Assembly: GCF_014649395.1 (NCBI RefSeq) | Contig: NZ_BMSY01000022.1 | Location: forward strand, 1 to 64,000 | Source: Streptomyces aureoverticillatus | Lineage (GTDB): Bacteria; Actinomycetota; Actinomycetes; Streptomycetales; Streptomycetaceae | Reading direction: 5' to 3' | Length of the DNA stretch: 64,000 bases | Shown here: positions 7,729 to 15,615 of the stretch, in pieces | Position numbering within the stretch: the first letter of the stretch is position 1 | Layout of the letters: every line of letters starts with the position of its first letter | Notes under the pieces: model-generated | What the model was told of the DNA's origin: nothing | Database searches by the model: none | What the model saw: the letters and a program-made list of their open reading frames with translations, nothing else | Position numbers and translations under genes: made by a program

Positions 7729-8271
7729 TCACTCCCGTGGCTCTCCGGACCCGGCAGAGCCGCCGCCGGAGCCGGTGGACCGTTCCGCGAGCCCAGGGAA
7801 GGCTACGCTCCCGCCCCGCCACCGCGCCGCCCGCACCGCCGCCTCCCGCAGGGACTCGGCCGCTGTCCCGCGTCGCGTCCCGGCGGCCGCCCGCACCAGG
7901 TCCGAGTAGACCCCGGCGACCCGCTCCTCCAGCTCCGCCGCGAGGCGGACGGCCGCCGCCGAGTCCGGCACCGGGAACGGCAGCGCGTACGCGGCCGCCG
8001 ACGGCTCCGGCTCGCCGCCCAGCTCGCGCACGGCGCGCCGCAGCTCGTCGCGGCGGGCGCGATGCGCGTCGTACGCCGTGCGGGCCTCCGCCCGGCGCCC
8101 GTCGCCGACCCGGCCGCCGACGACCCCGTAGCCGTACACCGCCGCGTGCTCGGCCCGCAGCGCCGCCTGGAGTGCCTTCAGCTCGTCCTTCGACCCGTCC
8201 TTCGGGTCGTCTTCCGACCGGCGCGCGGCGGCGGCCGCGGCCGGCTGAGCCCGTGTGCTCGCTGTGCTCAC
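7729..8271 (-). CDS. Ferritin-like DUF4439 protein
   Basis: 180 residues from GTG 8271, which overlaps the stop of the upstream lipoprotein gene in the four bases GTGA, so the two are translationally coupled. After an Ala-rich lead-in, the body is a four-helix bundle with ferritin-like spacing: LQAALRAEHAAVYGYGVVGG (a Glu-His pair in helix 1), AYDAHRARRDELRRAVRELG, ALPFPVPDSAAAVRLAAELE and EERVAGVYSDLVRAAAG. This matches the actinobacterial DUF4439 family, annotated as ferritin-like, though metal binding is not established. The Gly/Ser-rich tail (STGSGGGSAGSGEP) lies over the beginning of the neighbouring minisatellite and may be an extension derived from it. Confidence 0.75.
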   Translation of the reverse strand: MSTASTRAQPAAAAAARRSEDDPKDGSKDELKALQAALRAEHAAVYGYGVVGGRVGDGRRAEARTAYDAHRARRDELRRAVRELGGEPEPSAAAYALPFPVPDSAAAVRLAAELEERVAGVYSDLVRAAAGTRRGTAAESLREAAVRAARWRGGSVAFPGLAERSTGSGGGSAGSGEPRE

Positions 8272-8825
8272 TTCTCGTCCTCCGTCTCCGTCAGCAAGTA
8301 GGCGTGCGCGGCACCCGCCGCCGCGACCGACGCGAGCAGCCGGGCGAGTTCGGCGGGCGCGTCGAGGAGTTCCTTGCCGCGCCGGCCGGCCAGCTCCCGC
8401 TCGGCCGTCGCCAGGAACCGCAGGGCTTCCTTCGGGTCGTCCGGGACGGAGACCGGGGCGGGTGAGCCGCCGGGGCGGCGGGTCGTGGGCGACCCCTCGG
8501 GGCGAGGGGTCGCGGGGGACGGCGTCGCGCGGCCGTCGCCGAACGCTTTCTCGTGCCGCGCCACCTCCGCCCGCAGCGGCCGCAGCCGCTCCGCGAGCGG
8601 GGCGTGGGCCGCGAGCACGGCGTCGTACTGCCGCAGCAGCCCGGCGCTGTCCCGCGCCGCACGCGCGCGCAGCTTGTCGGCGGCGGACGGGCGGCCGTCG
8701 CCGCTGTCGCCGGAGCCGGAGCACCCGGCGAGCAGCGTGGTGCCGGCCGCGCCGGCGGCCCCGGTCAGCAGGCTCCTTCGGCGCGGCCCCGGGCGGGACC
8801 ACGAGGGGGTGAGATACGACGGCAC
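8268..8825 (-). CDS. Small lipoprotein, partner of the ferritin-like gene
   Basis: 185 residues from GTG 8825, chosen because gagga lies eight bases upstream; the frame is open to GTG 8861 without such a site. The N-terminus carries twin arginines (GPRRRSLLTGAAGAAG) and a lipobox LLAGC, so the mature protein should be exported, possibly by Tat, and lipid-anchored outside the membrane. The rest is helical and charged (KLRARAARDSAGLLRQYDA ... ALRFLATAERELAGRRGKEL) with a Pro/Thr-rich middle that looks disordered. No catalytic motif is visible and I do not recognise a function. The GTGA overlap with the downstream DUF4439 gene suggests that the two products work together. Confidence 0.75.
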   Translation of the reverse strand: MPSYLTPSWSRPGPRRRSLLTGAAGAAGTTLLAGCSGSGDSGDGRPSAADKLRARAARDSAGLLRQYDAVLAAHAPLAERLRPLRAEVARHEKAFGDGRATPSPATPRPEGSPTTRRPGGSPAPVSVPDDPKEALRFLATAERELAGRRGKELLDAPAELARLLASVAAAGAAHAYLLTETEDEK

Positions 8826-9228
8826 GGCAGACGTCCTCGGAAAGGTTGGCCGCGAGGGCACGAAGGGCGGGGTGAGGGGAGGGGCGGGAGGCGCGGGGAG
8901 GGGCGGGACAGGGGGAGGTGCGGCGGGAACGGGGTGGCGGGAGGGAGGGCGGGGTCCTCAGGACTGCGGGCGGAGGCGGGCGCGGGCCCGGTGATCACCG
9001 TACCTGCGCGCTGTCCTCGTACGCGCGATCGGCTCGTACCCGGGTCGCCGACAGGTACGAGTCCGAGTCGTCCCCGGGTCGCCTCCGGGGCGTCCCCGAG
9101 CCGTCCCTGAGCCGCCCCCGGCGTGCGATGCGGCCGACGGTGGACGGCAACACCCTCCGGGACCGGATACCCTTTGACCTGACACACGACGATCCCACAA
9201 CAGCACACGCGGCCGAGGAGTCACCCGG
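8826..9228. other. Divergent intergenic region with a G-rich tract, upstream of rimP
   Basis: This gap separates the minus-strand lipoprotein gene from rimP. Bases about 8863-8957 on the plus strand are dominated by runs of three to five G (ggggtgaggggaggggcggg and further copies), spaced closely enough to form G-quadruplexes. Bases about 9035-9110 contain loosely repeated gagtcgtccccgggtcg-like pieces. Just before rimP, ttgacc at about 9174 is a possible -35 element, but I cannot find a good -10 at the right distance. No protein-coding frame here is convincing. Confidence 0.55.
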
Positions 9229-9741
9229 ATGAGCACCACCCAGAGCGAGAGGCTGCGAGAACTGCTGGAACCGCTCGTACGCTCCCAGGGCCTGGATCTC
9301 GAAGAGATCGCAGTGGACTCGGTCGGGCGCAAGCGTGTGCTGCGCGTGGTCGTCGACTCCGACACCGGCGCCGATCTGGACGCCATCGCCGATGTGAGCC
9401 GCGTGCTCTCGGCCGAGCTCGACGAGACGGACGTCATGGGCCAGGGGGAGTACACCCTCGAGGTCGGCACCCCCGGCGCCGAGCGCGCCCTCACCGAGCA
9501 CCGCCACTACGTGCGCGCCACGGACCGTCTGGTGAAGTTCCAGCTCACCGAGGGCGACGAACTCGTCGCCCGGATCCTGGCCGTGGACGAGGACGGCCTC
9601 GACGTCGAAGTGCCGGGCGTGAAGGGCCGCAAGGCCACCGCCCGCCGGCTCGTCTTCGCCGACATCGCCAAGGCGCGGGTCCAGGTCGAGTTCAGCCGCA
9701 AGGACAACAACAAGGACATGAAGGAAGAGGAGGAGGCGTAG
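9229..9741 (+). CDS. rimP: Ribosome maturation factor RimP
   Basis: 170 residues from ATG 9229, with gaggag upstream. RimP binds the maturing 30S subunit and is needed for correct assembly of S12 and neighbours. The N-terminal domain is recognisable from GLDLEEIAVDSVGRKRVLRV and DADL-type sequence (GADLDAIADVSRVLSAELDE), then EYTLEVGTPGAERALTEHRH, which matches the family signature EVSSPGxxRPL with local changes. The C-terminal SH3-like domain covers about residues 95-155. The tail is highly charged (KDNNKDMKEEEEA). It is the first gene of the rimP-nusA-ylxR-infB group, two bases ahead of nusA. Confidence 0.95.
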   Translation: MSTTQSERLRELLEPLVRSQGLDLEEIAVDSVGRKRVLRVVVDSDTGADLDAIADVSRVLSAELDETDVMGQGEYTLEVGTPGAERALTEHRHYVRATDRLVKFQLTEGDELVARILAVDEDGLDVEVPGVKGRKATARRLVFADIAKARVQVEFSRKDNNKDMKEEEEA

Positions 9742-9743
9742 CC

Positions 9744-10760
9744 GTGGACATCGACATGAGTGCCCTGCGCGGTCTGGTACGGGAGAAGGAGATCTCCTTC
9801 GACCTGCTGGTCGAGGCGATCGAGTCGGCCCTCCTCATCGCCTATCACCGGACCGAAGGCAGCTTCCGTCGCGCACGTGTGAAGCTGGACCGCGACAGCG
9901 GCCACGTGACGGTGTGGGCGACGGAGGACCCGGCGGACCTCGAAGAGGGCCAGGAGCCCAAGGAGTTCGACGACACCCCGTCCGACTTCGGCCGGATCGC
10001 CGCCACCACCGCGAAGCAGGTCATCCTGCAGCGGCTGCGCGACGCCGAGGACGACGCGACCCTCGGCGAGTACGCGGGCCGTGAGGGCGACATCGTCACT
10101 GGTGTCGTCCAGCAGGGCCGCGACCCGAAGAACGTCCTTGTCGACATCGGCAAGCTGGAGGCCATCCTGCCGGTGCAGGAGCAGGTGCCGGGCGAGGAGT
10201 ATCCGCACGGCATGCGCCTGCGCAGCTACGTGGTGCGGGTCGCCAAGGGCGTGCGCGGCCCGTCCGTGACGCTCTCGCGCACCCACCCGAACCTGGTCAA
10301 GAAGCTGTTCGCGCTGGAGGTCCCGGAGATCGCCGACGGGTCCGTGGACATCGAGGCCATCGCGCGCGAGGCCGGGCACCGCACGAAGATCGCGGTCCGC
10401 TCGACCCGCTCCGGGCTCAATGCCAAGGGCGCCTGCATCGGTCCGATGGGCAGCCGGGTGCGCAATGTCATGGCCGAGCTCAACGGCGAGAAGATCGACA
10501 TCGTCGACTGGTCGGACGACCCCGCCCAGATGGTCGCCCACGCGTTGTCCCCCGCGCGGGTCAGCAAGGTCGAGATCGTCGACCTGGCCGCCCGCTCCGC
10601 CCGGGTGACCGTGCCGGACTACCAGCTCTCGCTGGCGATCGGCAAGGAGGGCCAGAACGCCCGCCTCGCGGCCCGGCTCACCGGCTGGCGGATCGACATC
10701 CGGCCGGACACCGAGCAGCCCGAGCAGTCCGAGCGGTCCGATCACGGCTCCGGAGCCTGA
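9744..10760 (+). CDS. nusA: Transcription termination/antitermination factor NusA
   Basis: 338 residues from GTG 9744, directly behind rimP. NusA rides on RNA polymerase and modulates pausing, termination and antitermination. Order of domains: N-terminal polymerase-binding domain (residues 1 to about 110), S1 domain (GDIVTGVVQQGRDPKNVLVD), KH1 (GACIGPMGSRVRNVMAEL) and KH2 (LAIGKEGQNARLAARLTGW). There is no C-terminal acidic repeat region, which is normal for actinobacterial NusA and explains the length being below that of the E. coli protein. The C-terminus is a short Glu/Ser stretch. Confidence 0.97.
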   Translation: MDIDMSALRGLVREKEISFDLLVEAIESALLIAYHRTEGSFRRARVKLDRDSGHVTVWATEDPADLEEGQEPKEFDDTPSDFGRIAATTAKQVILQRLRDAEDDATLGEYAGREGDIVTGVVQQGRDPKNVLVDIGKLEAILPVQEQVPGEEYPHGMRLRSYVVRVAKGVRGPSVTLSRTHPNLVKKLFALEVPEIADGSVDIEAIAREAGHRTKIAVRSTRSGLNAKGACIGPMGSRVRNVMAELNGEKIDIVDWSDDPAQMVAHALSPARVSKVEIVDLAARSARVTVPDYQLSLAIGKEGQNARLAARLTGWRIDIRPDTEQPEQSERSDHGSGA

Positions 10761-10858
10761 CCGCGTACCGATCGACCTGATCGCGTACTGATCAAGACAA
10801 CAACCGTTCGATTTTTGCCCCAAAGGGGTGAGGTCGGTACGGGGAGGTAGACTTAAGC

Positions 10859-11158
10859 GTGTCTGGCCGGACGCATGCCCGCGCATGCCCTGAGCGCACG
10901 TGTGTGGGGTGCCGGGAGCGAGCGGCCAAGAATGAGCTGCTGCGCATCGTGGCGGTCGAGGGCGTCTGCGTCCCCGACCCAAGCGGTACGCTGCCCGGCC
11001 GGGGTGCGTATGTACACCCCGCCCTGGTCTGTCTTGACCTGGCGCTCCGCCGCCGGGCGTTCCCACGGGCCTTCCGGGTCCAGGGGCCGCTCGACACCGC
11101 GGAACTGCGCGGGAATGTCGAGGCAGCCGAGACCGTTGCCCAGCAGGCAACACCGTAA
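10859..11158 (+). CDS. ylxR: YlxR/DUF448 RNA-binding protein
   Basis: 99 residues from GTG 10859. The family signature is complete: RTCVGCRERAAKNELLRI near the N-terminus, then PDPSGTLPGRGAYVHP. YlxR proteins are small, basic and nucleic-acid-binding, nearly always between nusA and infB as here; in other bacteria they have been linked to RNase P or transcription control. The 98-base gap from nusA holds the short GC hairpin gccccaaagggg and tagactta just ahead of the start, so an internal promoter is possible. The C-terminal tail (GNVEAAETVAQQATP) is not conserved in what I know of the family. Confidence 0.93.
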   Translation: MSGRTHARACPERTCVGCRERAAKNELLRIVAVEGVCVPDPSGTLPGRGAYVHPALVCLDLALRRRAFPRAFRVQGPLDTAELRGNVEAAETVAQQATP

Positions 11159-11222
11159 GACGTGCCGTACGGAACCCCGTGCGGCCCTGGTACCTCGCGA
11201 GTTGGAAGTAGGTCGAGATTGC

Positions 11223-11266
11223 GATGAGCACTCGATGAGTACGCGATGAGTACGCCCATGAAGTAG
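11223..11266 (+). other. Three 11-bp tandem repeats forming a chain of mini-ORFs in the infB leader
   Basis: The spacer between ylxR and infB contains gatgagcactc followed by two copies of gatgagtacgc. Read as coding sequence this gives three stop-start-overlapping frames: ATG 11224 to TGA 11238 (M-S-T-R), ATG 11235 to TGA 11249 (M-S-T-R) and ATG 11246 to TAG 11266 (M-S-T-P-M-K), each linked to the next by ATGA. The purine-rich ggaagtagg stands upstream of the first ATG. infB begins 37 bases after the last stop. Whether ribosomes use them is unknown. Confidence 0.5.
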
Positions 11267-11303
11267 CGACGGTCCGGCGTAACCCGGACCTAAAAGGAGC
11301 GAA

Positions 11304-14300
11304 GTGGCTAAGGTCCGGGTATACGAACTCGCCAAGGAGTTCGGCGTAGAGAGCAAGGTCGTCATGGCCAAGCTCCAAGAACTCGGTGAATTCGTACGTT
11401 CGGCGTCCTCGACGATCGAGGCGCCGGTAGTACGTAAACTGACTGACGCATTGAATCAGGGCGGTGGCAACGGCAAGTCCGGCGCCGCCAAGCCCGGCGC
11501 GCCGCGCAAGCAGGCCGCCCCCAAGCCGGCGACCCCCACGGGTCCGGCGTCCCCGTCCCCCGCGCAGGCCGCGCGTCCGGCTGCCCCGAAGCCGCCGGCG
11601 CCCAAGCCCGCCGCGGCCGAGAAGCCCGCGGCCTCGTCGCCGGCCGCCCCGGCCACGCCGGGTCCGCGCCCGACGCCGGGCCCGAAGCCCCCGGCCCCCA
11701 AGCCGGCCCCGGCTTCCCCGGCACCGGCCGCCCCGGAGTTCACCGCTCCGCCGGCCGCCCCGGCTTCCCCGGCGACCCCCGCGCCCGCGCAGGGCTCGCG
11801 TCCCGGCGCCCGTCCGGGTCCGGCTGCCCCGAAGCCCGCCGGCCGTCCGGCCCCGGGCCAGGGTGGCCAGGGCCGTGGCGAGCGTGGCGACCGCGGCGAC
11901 CGTCAGGGTGCTCCGCGCCCCGGCGGCCAGGGTGGCGCCCCGCGTCCGGGCGGCCGTCCGGCCGGTCCGCGTCCGGGTAACAACCCCTTCACCTCTGGTG
12001 GCTCCACCGGCATGGCGCGCCCGCAGGCGCCCCGTCCGGGCGGTGCTCGTCCTGGCCCCGGCGGCCCTGGTGGCGCTCCGGGTGGCGCCCCGCGTCCGCA
12101 GGGCGGTCAGGGCGGCGGCCAGGGTGGTCCGCGTCCGCAGGGTCAGGGCGGCGCCCGTCCGTCCCCGGCCGGCATGCCGCGCCCGCAGGCGCCGCGTCCG
12201 GGCGGTGGCCCCGGCGGCAACCGTCCCAACCCGGGCATGATGCCGCAGCGTCCCGCCGCGGGACCGCGTCCCGGTGGTGGCCCCGGCGGTGGCCGTGGTC
12301 CCGGTGGCGGCGGTCGTCCCGGCGGCGGTGGCGGCGGTGGCCGTCCCGGCTTCGCCGGTCGTCCCGGTGGTCCGGGTGGCGGCGGCGGTGGCTTCGCCGG
12401 CCGTCCCGGTGGTCCGGGCGGTGGCGGCGGTGCCGGTCGTCCCGGTGGTGGCGGCGGCTTCGGCGGTCGTCCCGGCTTCGGTGGCCGTCCGGGTGGTCCC
12501 GGTGGCCGCGGTGGCACGCAGGGCGCCTTCGGCCGTCCCGGCGGTCCCGCGCGTCGCGGCCGCAAGTCGAAGCGGCAGAGGCGCCAGGAGTACGAGGCCA
12601 TGCAGGCCCCGTCGGTCGGCGGCGTGATGCTGCCTCGCGGCAACGGCGAGACCGTTCGCCTGTCGCGCGGTGCGTCGCTCACCGACTTCGCCGAGAAGAT
12701 CAACGCCAACCCGGCGTCGCTCGTCGCGGTGATGATGAACCTCGGCGAGATGGTCACGGCCACGCAGTCCGTCTCGGACGAGACGCTGCAGCTCCTCGGC
12801 GACGAGATGAACTACACGGTTCAGATCGTCAGCCCCGAGGAGGAGGACCGCGAGCTGCTCGAGTCGTTCTCCATCGAGTTCGGCGAGGACGAGGGCGGCG
12901 AAGAGGCGCTCATGTCCCGTCCGCCGGTCGTGACCGTCATGGGTCACGTCGACCACGGAAAGACCCGACTCCTCGACGCGATCCGCAAGACCAACGTGGT
13001 CGCGGGCGAGGCCGGTGGCATCACCCAGCACATCGGTGCCTACCAGGTCGCGACCGAGGTCAACGGCGAGGACCGCGCGATCACCTTCATCGACACCCCG
13101 GGTCACGAGGCGTTCACCGCCATGCGTGCCCGTGGTGCGAAGTCGACCGACATCGCGATCCTCGTGGTGGCGGCCAACGACGGTGTGATGCCCCAGACGA
13201 TCGAGGCGCTGAACCACGCCAAGGCGGCCGACGTGCCGATCGTGGTCGCGGTCAACAAGATCGACGTCGAGGGCGCGGACCCGACCAAGGTGCGCGGTCA
13301 GCTGACCGAGTTCGGCCTGGTGGCCGAGGAGTACGGCGGCGACACCATGTTCGTCGACATCTCCGCCCGCCAGGGCACCAACATCGAGCAGCTGCTCGAG
13401 GCCGTCGTCCTCACCGCCGACGCCTCGCTCGACCTGCGGGCCAACCCGGAGCAGGACGCGCAGGGCATCGCGATCGAGGCCCACCTGGACAAGGGCCGCG
13501 GCGCCGTCGCGACCGTTCTGGTCCAGCGCGGCACGCTGCGCGTCGGTGACACGATGGTCGCCGGCGACGCGTACGGCCGAGTCCGCGCGATGCTCGACGA
13601 CAAGGGCGAGAACGTGGAAGAGGCGGGTCCGTCGACCCCGGTCCTCGTCCTCGGTCTCACCAACGTCCCGGGCGCGGGCGACAACTTCCTGGTCGTCGAC
13701 GAGGACCGTACGGCCCGTCAGATCGCCGAGAAGCGTGCCGCCCGTGAGCGCAACGCCGCGTTCGCCAAGCGCGTCCGCCGCGTCTCGCTCGAGGACCTGG
13801 ACAAGGTGCTCAAGGCCGGCGAGATCCAGCAGCTCAACCTCATCATCAAGGGTGACGCTTCTGGTTCCGTCGAGGCCCTGGAGTCCTCCCTGCTCCAGCT
13901 CGACGTGGGCGAGGAGGTCGACATCCGCGTGCTGCACCGCGGCGTGGGTGCCGTCACCGAGTCCGACATCGACCTGGCCATGGGCTCCGACGCCATCGTC
14001 ATCGGCTTCAACGTCCGTGCGGCAGGACGTGCCGCGCAGATGGCGGAGCGCGAGGGCGTCGACGTCCGCTACTACTCGGTGATCTACCAGGCCATCGAGG
14101 AGATCGAGGCGGCCCTCAAGGGCATGCTCAAGCCGGAGTACGAAGAGGTCGAGCTCGGCACGGCGGAGATCCGCGAGGTCTTCCGCTCGTCCAAGCTGGG
14201 CAACATCGCGGGTGTGCTCATCCGCTCCGGCGAGGTCAAGCGGAACACCAAGGCCCGGCTCCTGCGCGATGGCAAGGTCATCGCGGAGAACCTCAACATC

Positions 14301-14441
14301 GAGGGCCTGCGTCGCTTCAAGGACGACGTCACCGAGATCCGCGAAGGGTTCGAGGGCGGTATCAACCTCGGCAACTTCAACGACATCAAGGTGGACGACG
14401 TCATCGCGACGTACGAGATGCGCGAGAAGCCGCGGGCATAG
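11304..14441 (+). CDS. infB: Translation initiation factor IF-2
   Basis: 1,045 residues from GTG 11304, with aaaggag seven bases upstream. IF-2 is the GTPase that places fMet-tRNA on the 30S subunit and promotes 50S joining. Residues 1-50 form the first IF2_N helix bundle (VRVYELAKEFGVESKVVMAK). Residues about 55-420 are Pro/Ala- then Gly/Arg-rich and surely disordered; this long linker is typical of Streptomyces IF-2. A second IF2_N domain follows (about 425-515), then the G domain with GHVDHGKT (Lys553), DTPGHEAFTAMRARG and NKID. The C-terminal domains bind fMet-tRNA. Base composition in the linker is repetitive ggtggtccgggtggc-type sequence, prone to slippage. Confidence 0.97.
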   Translation: MAKVRVYELAKEFGVESKVVMAKLQELGEFVRSASSTIEAPVVRKLTDALNQGGGNGKSGAAKPGAPRKQAAPKPATPTGPASPSPAQAARPAAPKPPAPKPAAAEKPAASSPAAPATPGPRPTPGPKPPAPKPAPASPAPAAPEFTAPPAAPASPATPAPAQGSRPGARPGPAAPKPAGRPAPGQGGQGRGERGDRGDRQGAPRPGGQGGAPRPGGRPAGPRPGNNPFTSGGSTGMARPQAPRPGGARPGPGGPGGAPGGAPRPQGGQGGGQGGPRPQGQGGARPSPAGMPRPQAPRPGGGPGGNRPNPGMMPQRPAAGPRPGGGPGGGRGPGGGGRPGGGGGGGRPGFAGRPGGPGGGGGGFAGRPGGPGGGGGAGRPGGGGGFGGRPGFGGRPGGPGGRGGTQGAFGRPGGPARRGRKSKRQRRQEYEAMQAPSVGGVMLPRGNGETVRLSRGASLTDFAEKINANPASLVAVMMNLGEMVTATQSVSDETLQLLGDEMNYTVQIVSPEEEDRELLESFSIEFGEDEGGEEALMSRPPVVTVMGHVDHGKTRLLDAIRKTNVVAGEAGGITQHIGAYQVATEVNGEDRAITFIDTPGHEAFTAMRARGAKSTDIAILVVAANDGVMPQTIEALNHAKAADVPIVVAVNKIDVEGADPTKVRGQLTEFGLVAEEYGGDTMFVDISARQGTNIEQLLEAVVLTADASLDLRANPEQDAQGIAIEAHLDKGRGAVATVLVQRGTLRVGDTMVAGDAYGRVRAMLDDKGENVEEAGPSTPVLVLGLTNVPGAGDNFLVVDEDRTARQIAEKRAARERNAAFAKRVRRVSLEDLDKVLKAGEIQQLNLIIKGDASGSVEALESSLLQLDVGEEVDIRVLHRGVGAVTESDIDLAMGSDAIVIGFNVRAAGRAAQMAEREGVDVRYYSVIYQAIEEIEAALKGMLKPEYEEVELGTAEIREVFRSSKLGNIAGVLIRSGEVKRNTKARLLRDGKVIAENLNIEGLRRFKDDVTEIREGFEGGINLGNFNDIKVDDVIATYEMREKPRA

Positions 14442-14449
14442 CGTGAACG

Positions 14450-14489
14450 GTCGGGGGTCGCCCGGGGTTTCCCCTGGGCGGCCCCCGAC
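14450..14489 (+). terminator. Hairpin terminator after infB
   Basis: Bases 14450-14467 (gtcgggggtcgcccgggg) pair with 14471-14489 with two imperfect positions around a three-base loop. It begins eight bases after the infB stop. There is no long T run, which is usual for Streptomyces terminators. Confidence 0.8.
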
Positions 14490-14787
14490 CCCCGTTTACG
14501 GGGCTGCGCCCCTTGCCCCCCTCATCGGCGCTCCGCGCCTCGTCCTCAAACGCCGGACGGGCTAAAACTCGGCCGCACCGGCAAATATTTAGCCCGTCCG
14601 GCGATTGCGGACGAGCGCGAAGCGCGATGGCGGGGGTCTGGGGGCGCAGCCCCCAGGTACGGGACGGGTAGGGGCGGCGGGGGCGAAACTCCGTCGAGCG
14701 GGGACCGGTCCACGTTGTACGGTTCAGGTGGACCTGCCAACCGTGCGCAGGGCGCGATCCCGCACCGGCGGGTTATCCGGGACACAC
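14490..14787. repeat. Second copy of the dispersed long inverted repeat, then the ylxP leader
   Basis: Bases 14540-14566 (ctcgtcctcaaacgccggac and onward to ggctaaa) are the inverse of 14588-14615 (tttagcccgtccggcgattg and onward to gacgag). A second pair further out is cggggctgcgcccc with ggggcgcagccccc. The core is the same element as in the proS-kinase gap. After it, gtccac(gttgtacggttcag)gtggac around 14709-14734 is a small inverted repeat in the presumed leader of the DUF503 gene. Confidence 0.7.
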
Positions 14788-15084
14788 ATGTATGTGGGGA
14801 CTCTGTCCTTCGACCTGCTCCTCGGCGACGTACATTCGCTGAAGGAGAAACGCTCACTCGTCCGCCCCATCGTGGCGGAACTCCAGCGGAAGTACGCGGT
14901 GAGCGCGGCGGAGGTCGGCCACCAGGACCTGCACCGCAGGAGTGAGATCGGCCTCGCGCTGGTCTCCGGGGACGCGGGGCACATCACGGACGTACTGGAC
15001 CGGTGCGAACGGCTCGTCGCCGCCCGGCCCGAGGTGGAGCTGCTGTCGGTACGACGGCGGTTCCACGGCAACGATGATGACTGA
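14788..15084 (+). CDS. ylxP: DUF503 (YlxP-like) protein
   Basis: 98 residues from ATG 14788; upstream in-frame codons back to 14605 run through the repeat and are not protein-like. The DUF503 pattern is complete: VGTLSFDLLLGDVHSLKEKR, then KYAVSAAEVGHQDLHRRSEI and a closing DRCERLVAARPEVELLSVRR. The family is small, probably ferredoxin-like in fold, and sits between infB and rbfA in many Gram-positive genomes, as here. Its role in ribosome assembly or RNA metabolism is inferred only from this neighbourhood. The end reads G-N-D-D-D. Confidence 0.93.
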   Translation: MYVGTLSFDLLLGDVHSLKEKRSLVRPIVAELQRKYAVSAAEVGHQDLHRRSEIGLALVSGDAGHITDVLDRCERLVAARPEVELLSVRRRFHGNDDD

Positions 15085-15132
15085 ACGACCTGAACGACCA
15101 GCGACGAGCAAGGCACAGAAGGAGACGGAGCA

Positions 15133-15615
15133 GTGGCCGACAACGCGCGGGCGAAGAGGCTGGCGGACCTCATCCGAGAGGTGGTGGCCCAGAAGCTGCA
15201 GCGCGGGATCAAGGACCCGCGGCTCGGCTCGCATGTCACCATCACGGACACCCGGGTCACGGGTGACCTGCGGGAGGCGACCGTCTTCTACACGGTCTAC
15301 GGGGACGACGAGGAGCGCGCCGCCGCGGCCGCGGGCCTGGAGAGCGCCAAGGGCGTGCTCCGGTCGGCGGTCGGCCAGGCCGCGGGCGTGAAGTTCACGC
15401 CCACCCTGGCCTTCGTCGCGGACGCCCTCCCCGACAACGCCAGGGCCATCGAGGACCTGCTGGACAAGGCGCGGCTCTCGGACGAGAAGGTGCGGGAGGT
15501 GTCCGCGGGCGCCGAGTTCGCGGGCGGAGCCGACCCGTACCGCAAGGCGGACGAAGCCGACGAGGCCGGTGAGGCCGACGAGGCCGCCGACAACAAGGGC
15601 GGCGACGCCTCGTAA
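15133..15615 (+). CDS. rbfA: Ribosome-binding factor A
   Basis: 160 residues from GTG 15133, with aaggagacgga upstream. RbfA is a KH-fold protein that binds the 5' end region of 16S rRNA and helps late 30S maturation. The body is typical: RAKRLADLIREVVAQKLQRG, IKDPRLGSHVTITDTRVTGD, the stretch ATVFYTVYG and then KGVLRSAVGQAAGVKFTPTL. The last 35 residues are an acidic Ala/Asp/Glu repeat (KADEADEAGEADEAADNKGG), common in Streptomyces homologues. Its stop overlaps the truB start in TAATG. Confidence 0.96.
   Translation: MADNARAKRLADLIREVVAQKLQRGIKDPRLGSHVTITDTRVTGDLREATVFYTVYGDDEERAAAAAGLESAKGVLRSAVGQAAGVKFTPTLAFVADALPDNARAIEDLLDKARLSDEKVREVSAGAEFAGGADPYRKADEADEAGEADEAADNKGGDAS

Noticed and set aside
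5671..8301. 876-codon plus-strand frame from inside proS through the kinase-like gene and the minisatellite
   Set aside because: Overlaps two real genes and a repeat. Composition is Arg/Pro/Ala/His-rich throughout and there is no start signal.
11480..12570. Pro/Ala/Gly/Arg-rich low-complexity tract in infB as an unusual feature
   Set aside because: A long disordered linker is normal for Streptomyces IF-2, so it is described in the gene entry but not reported as a finding.
9507..13937. 1,476-codon minus-strand open frame opposite rimP-nusA-infB
   Set aside because: It is antisense to three well-recognised genes. Its composition (Thr/Arg/Gly/Ala/Asp/Val repeats) is what GC-rich coding DNA gives on the other strand; no family motif or start signal.
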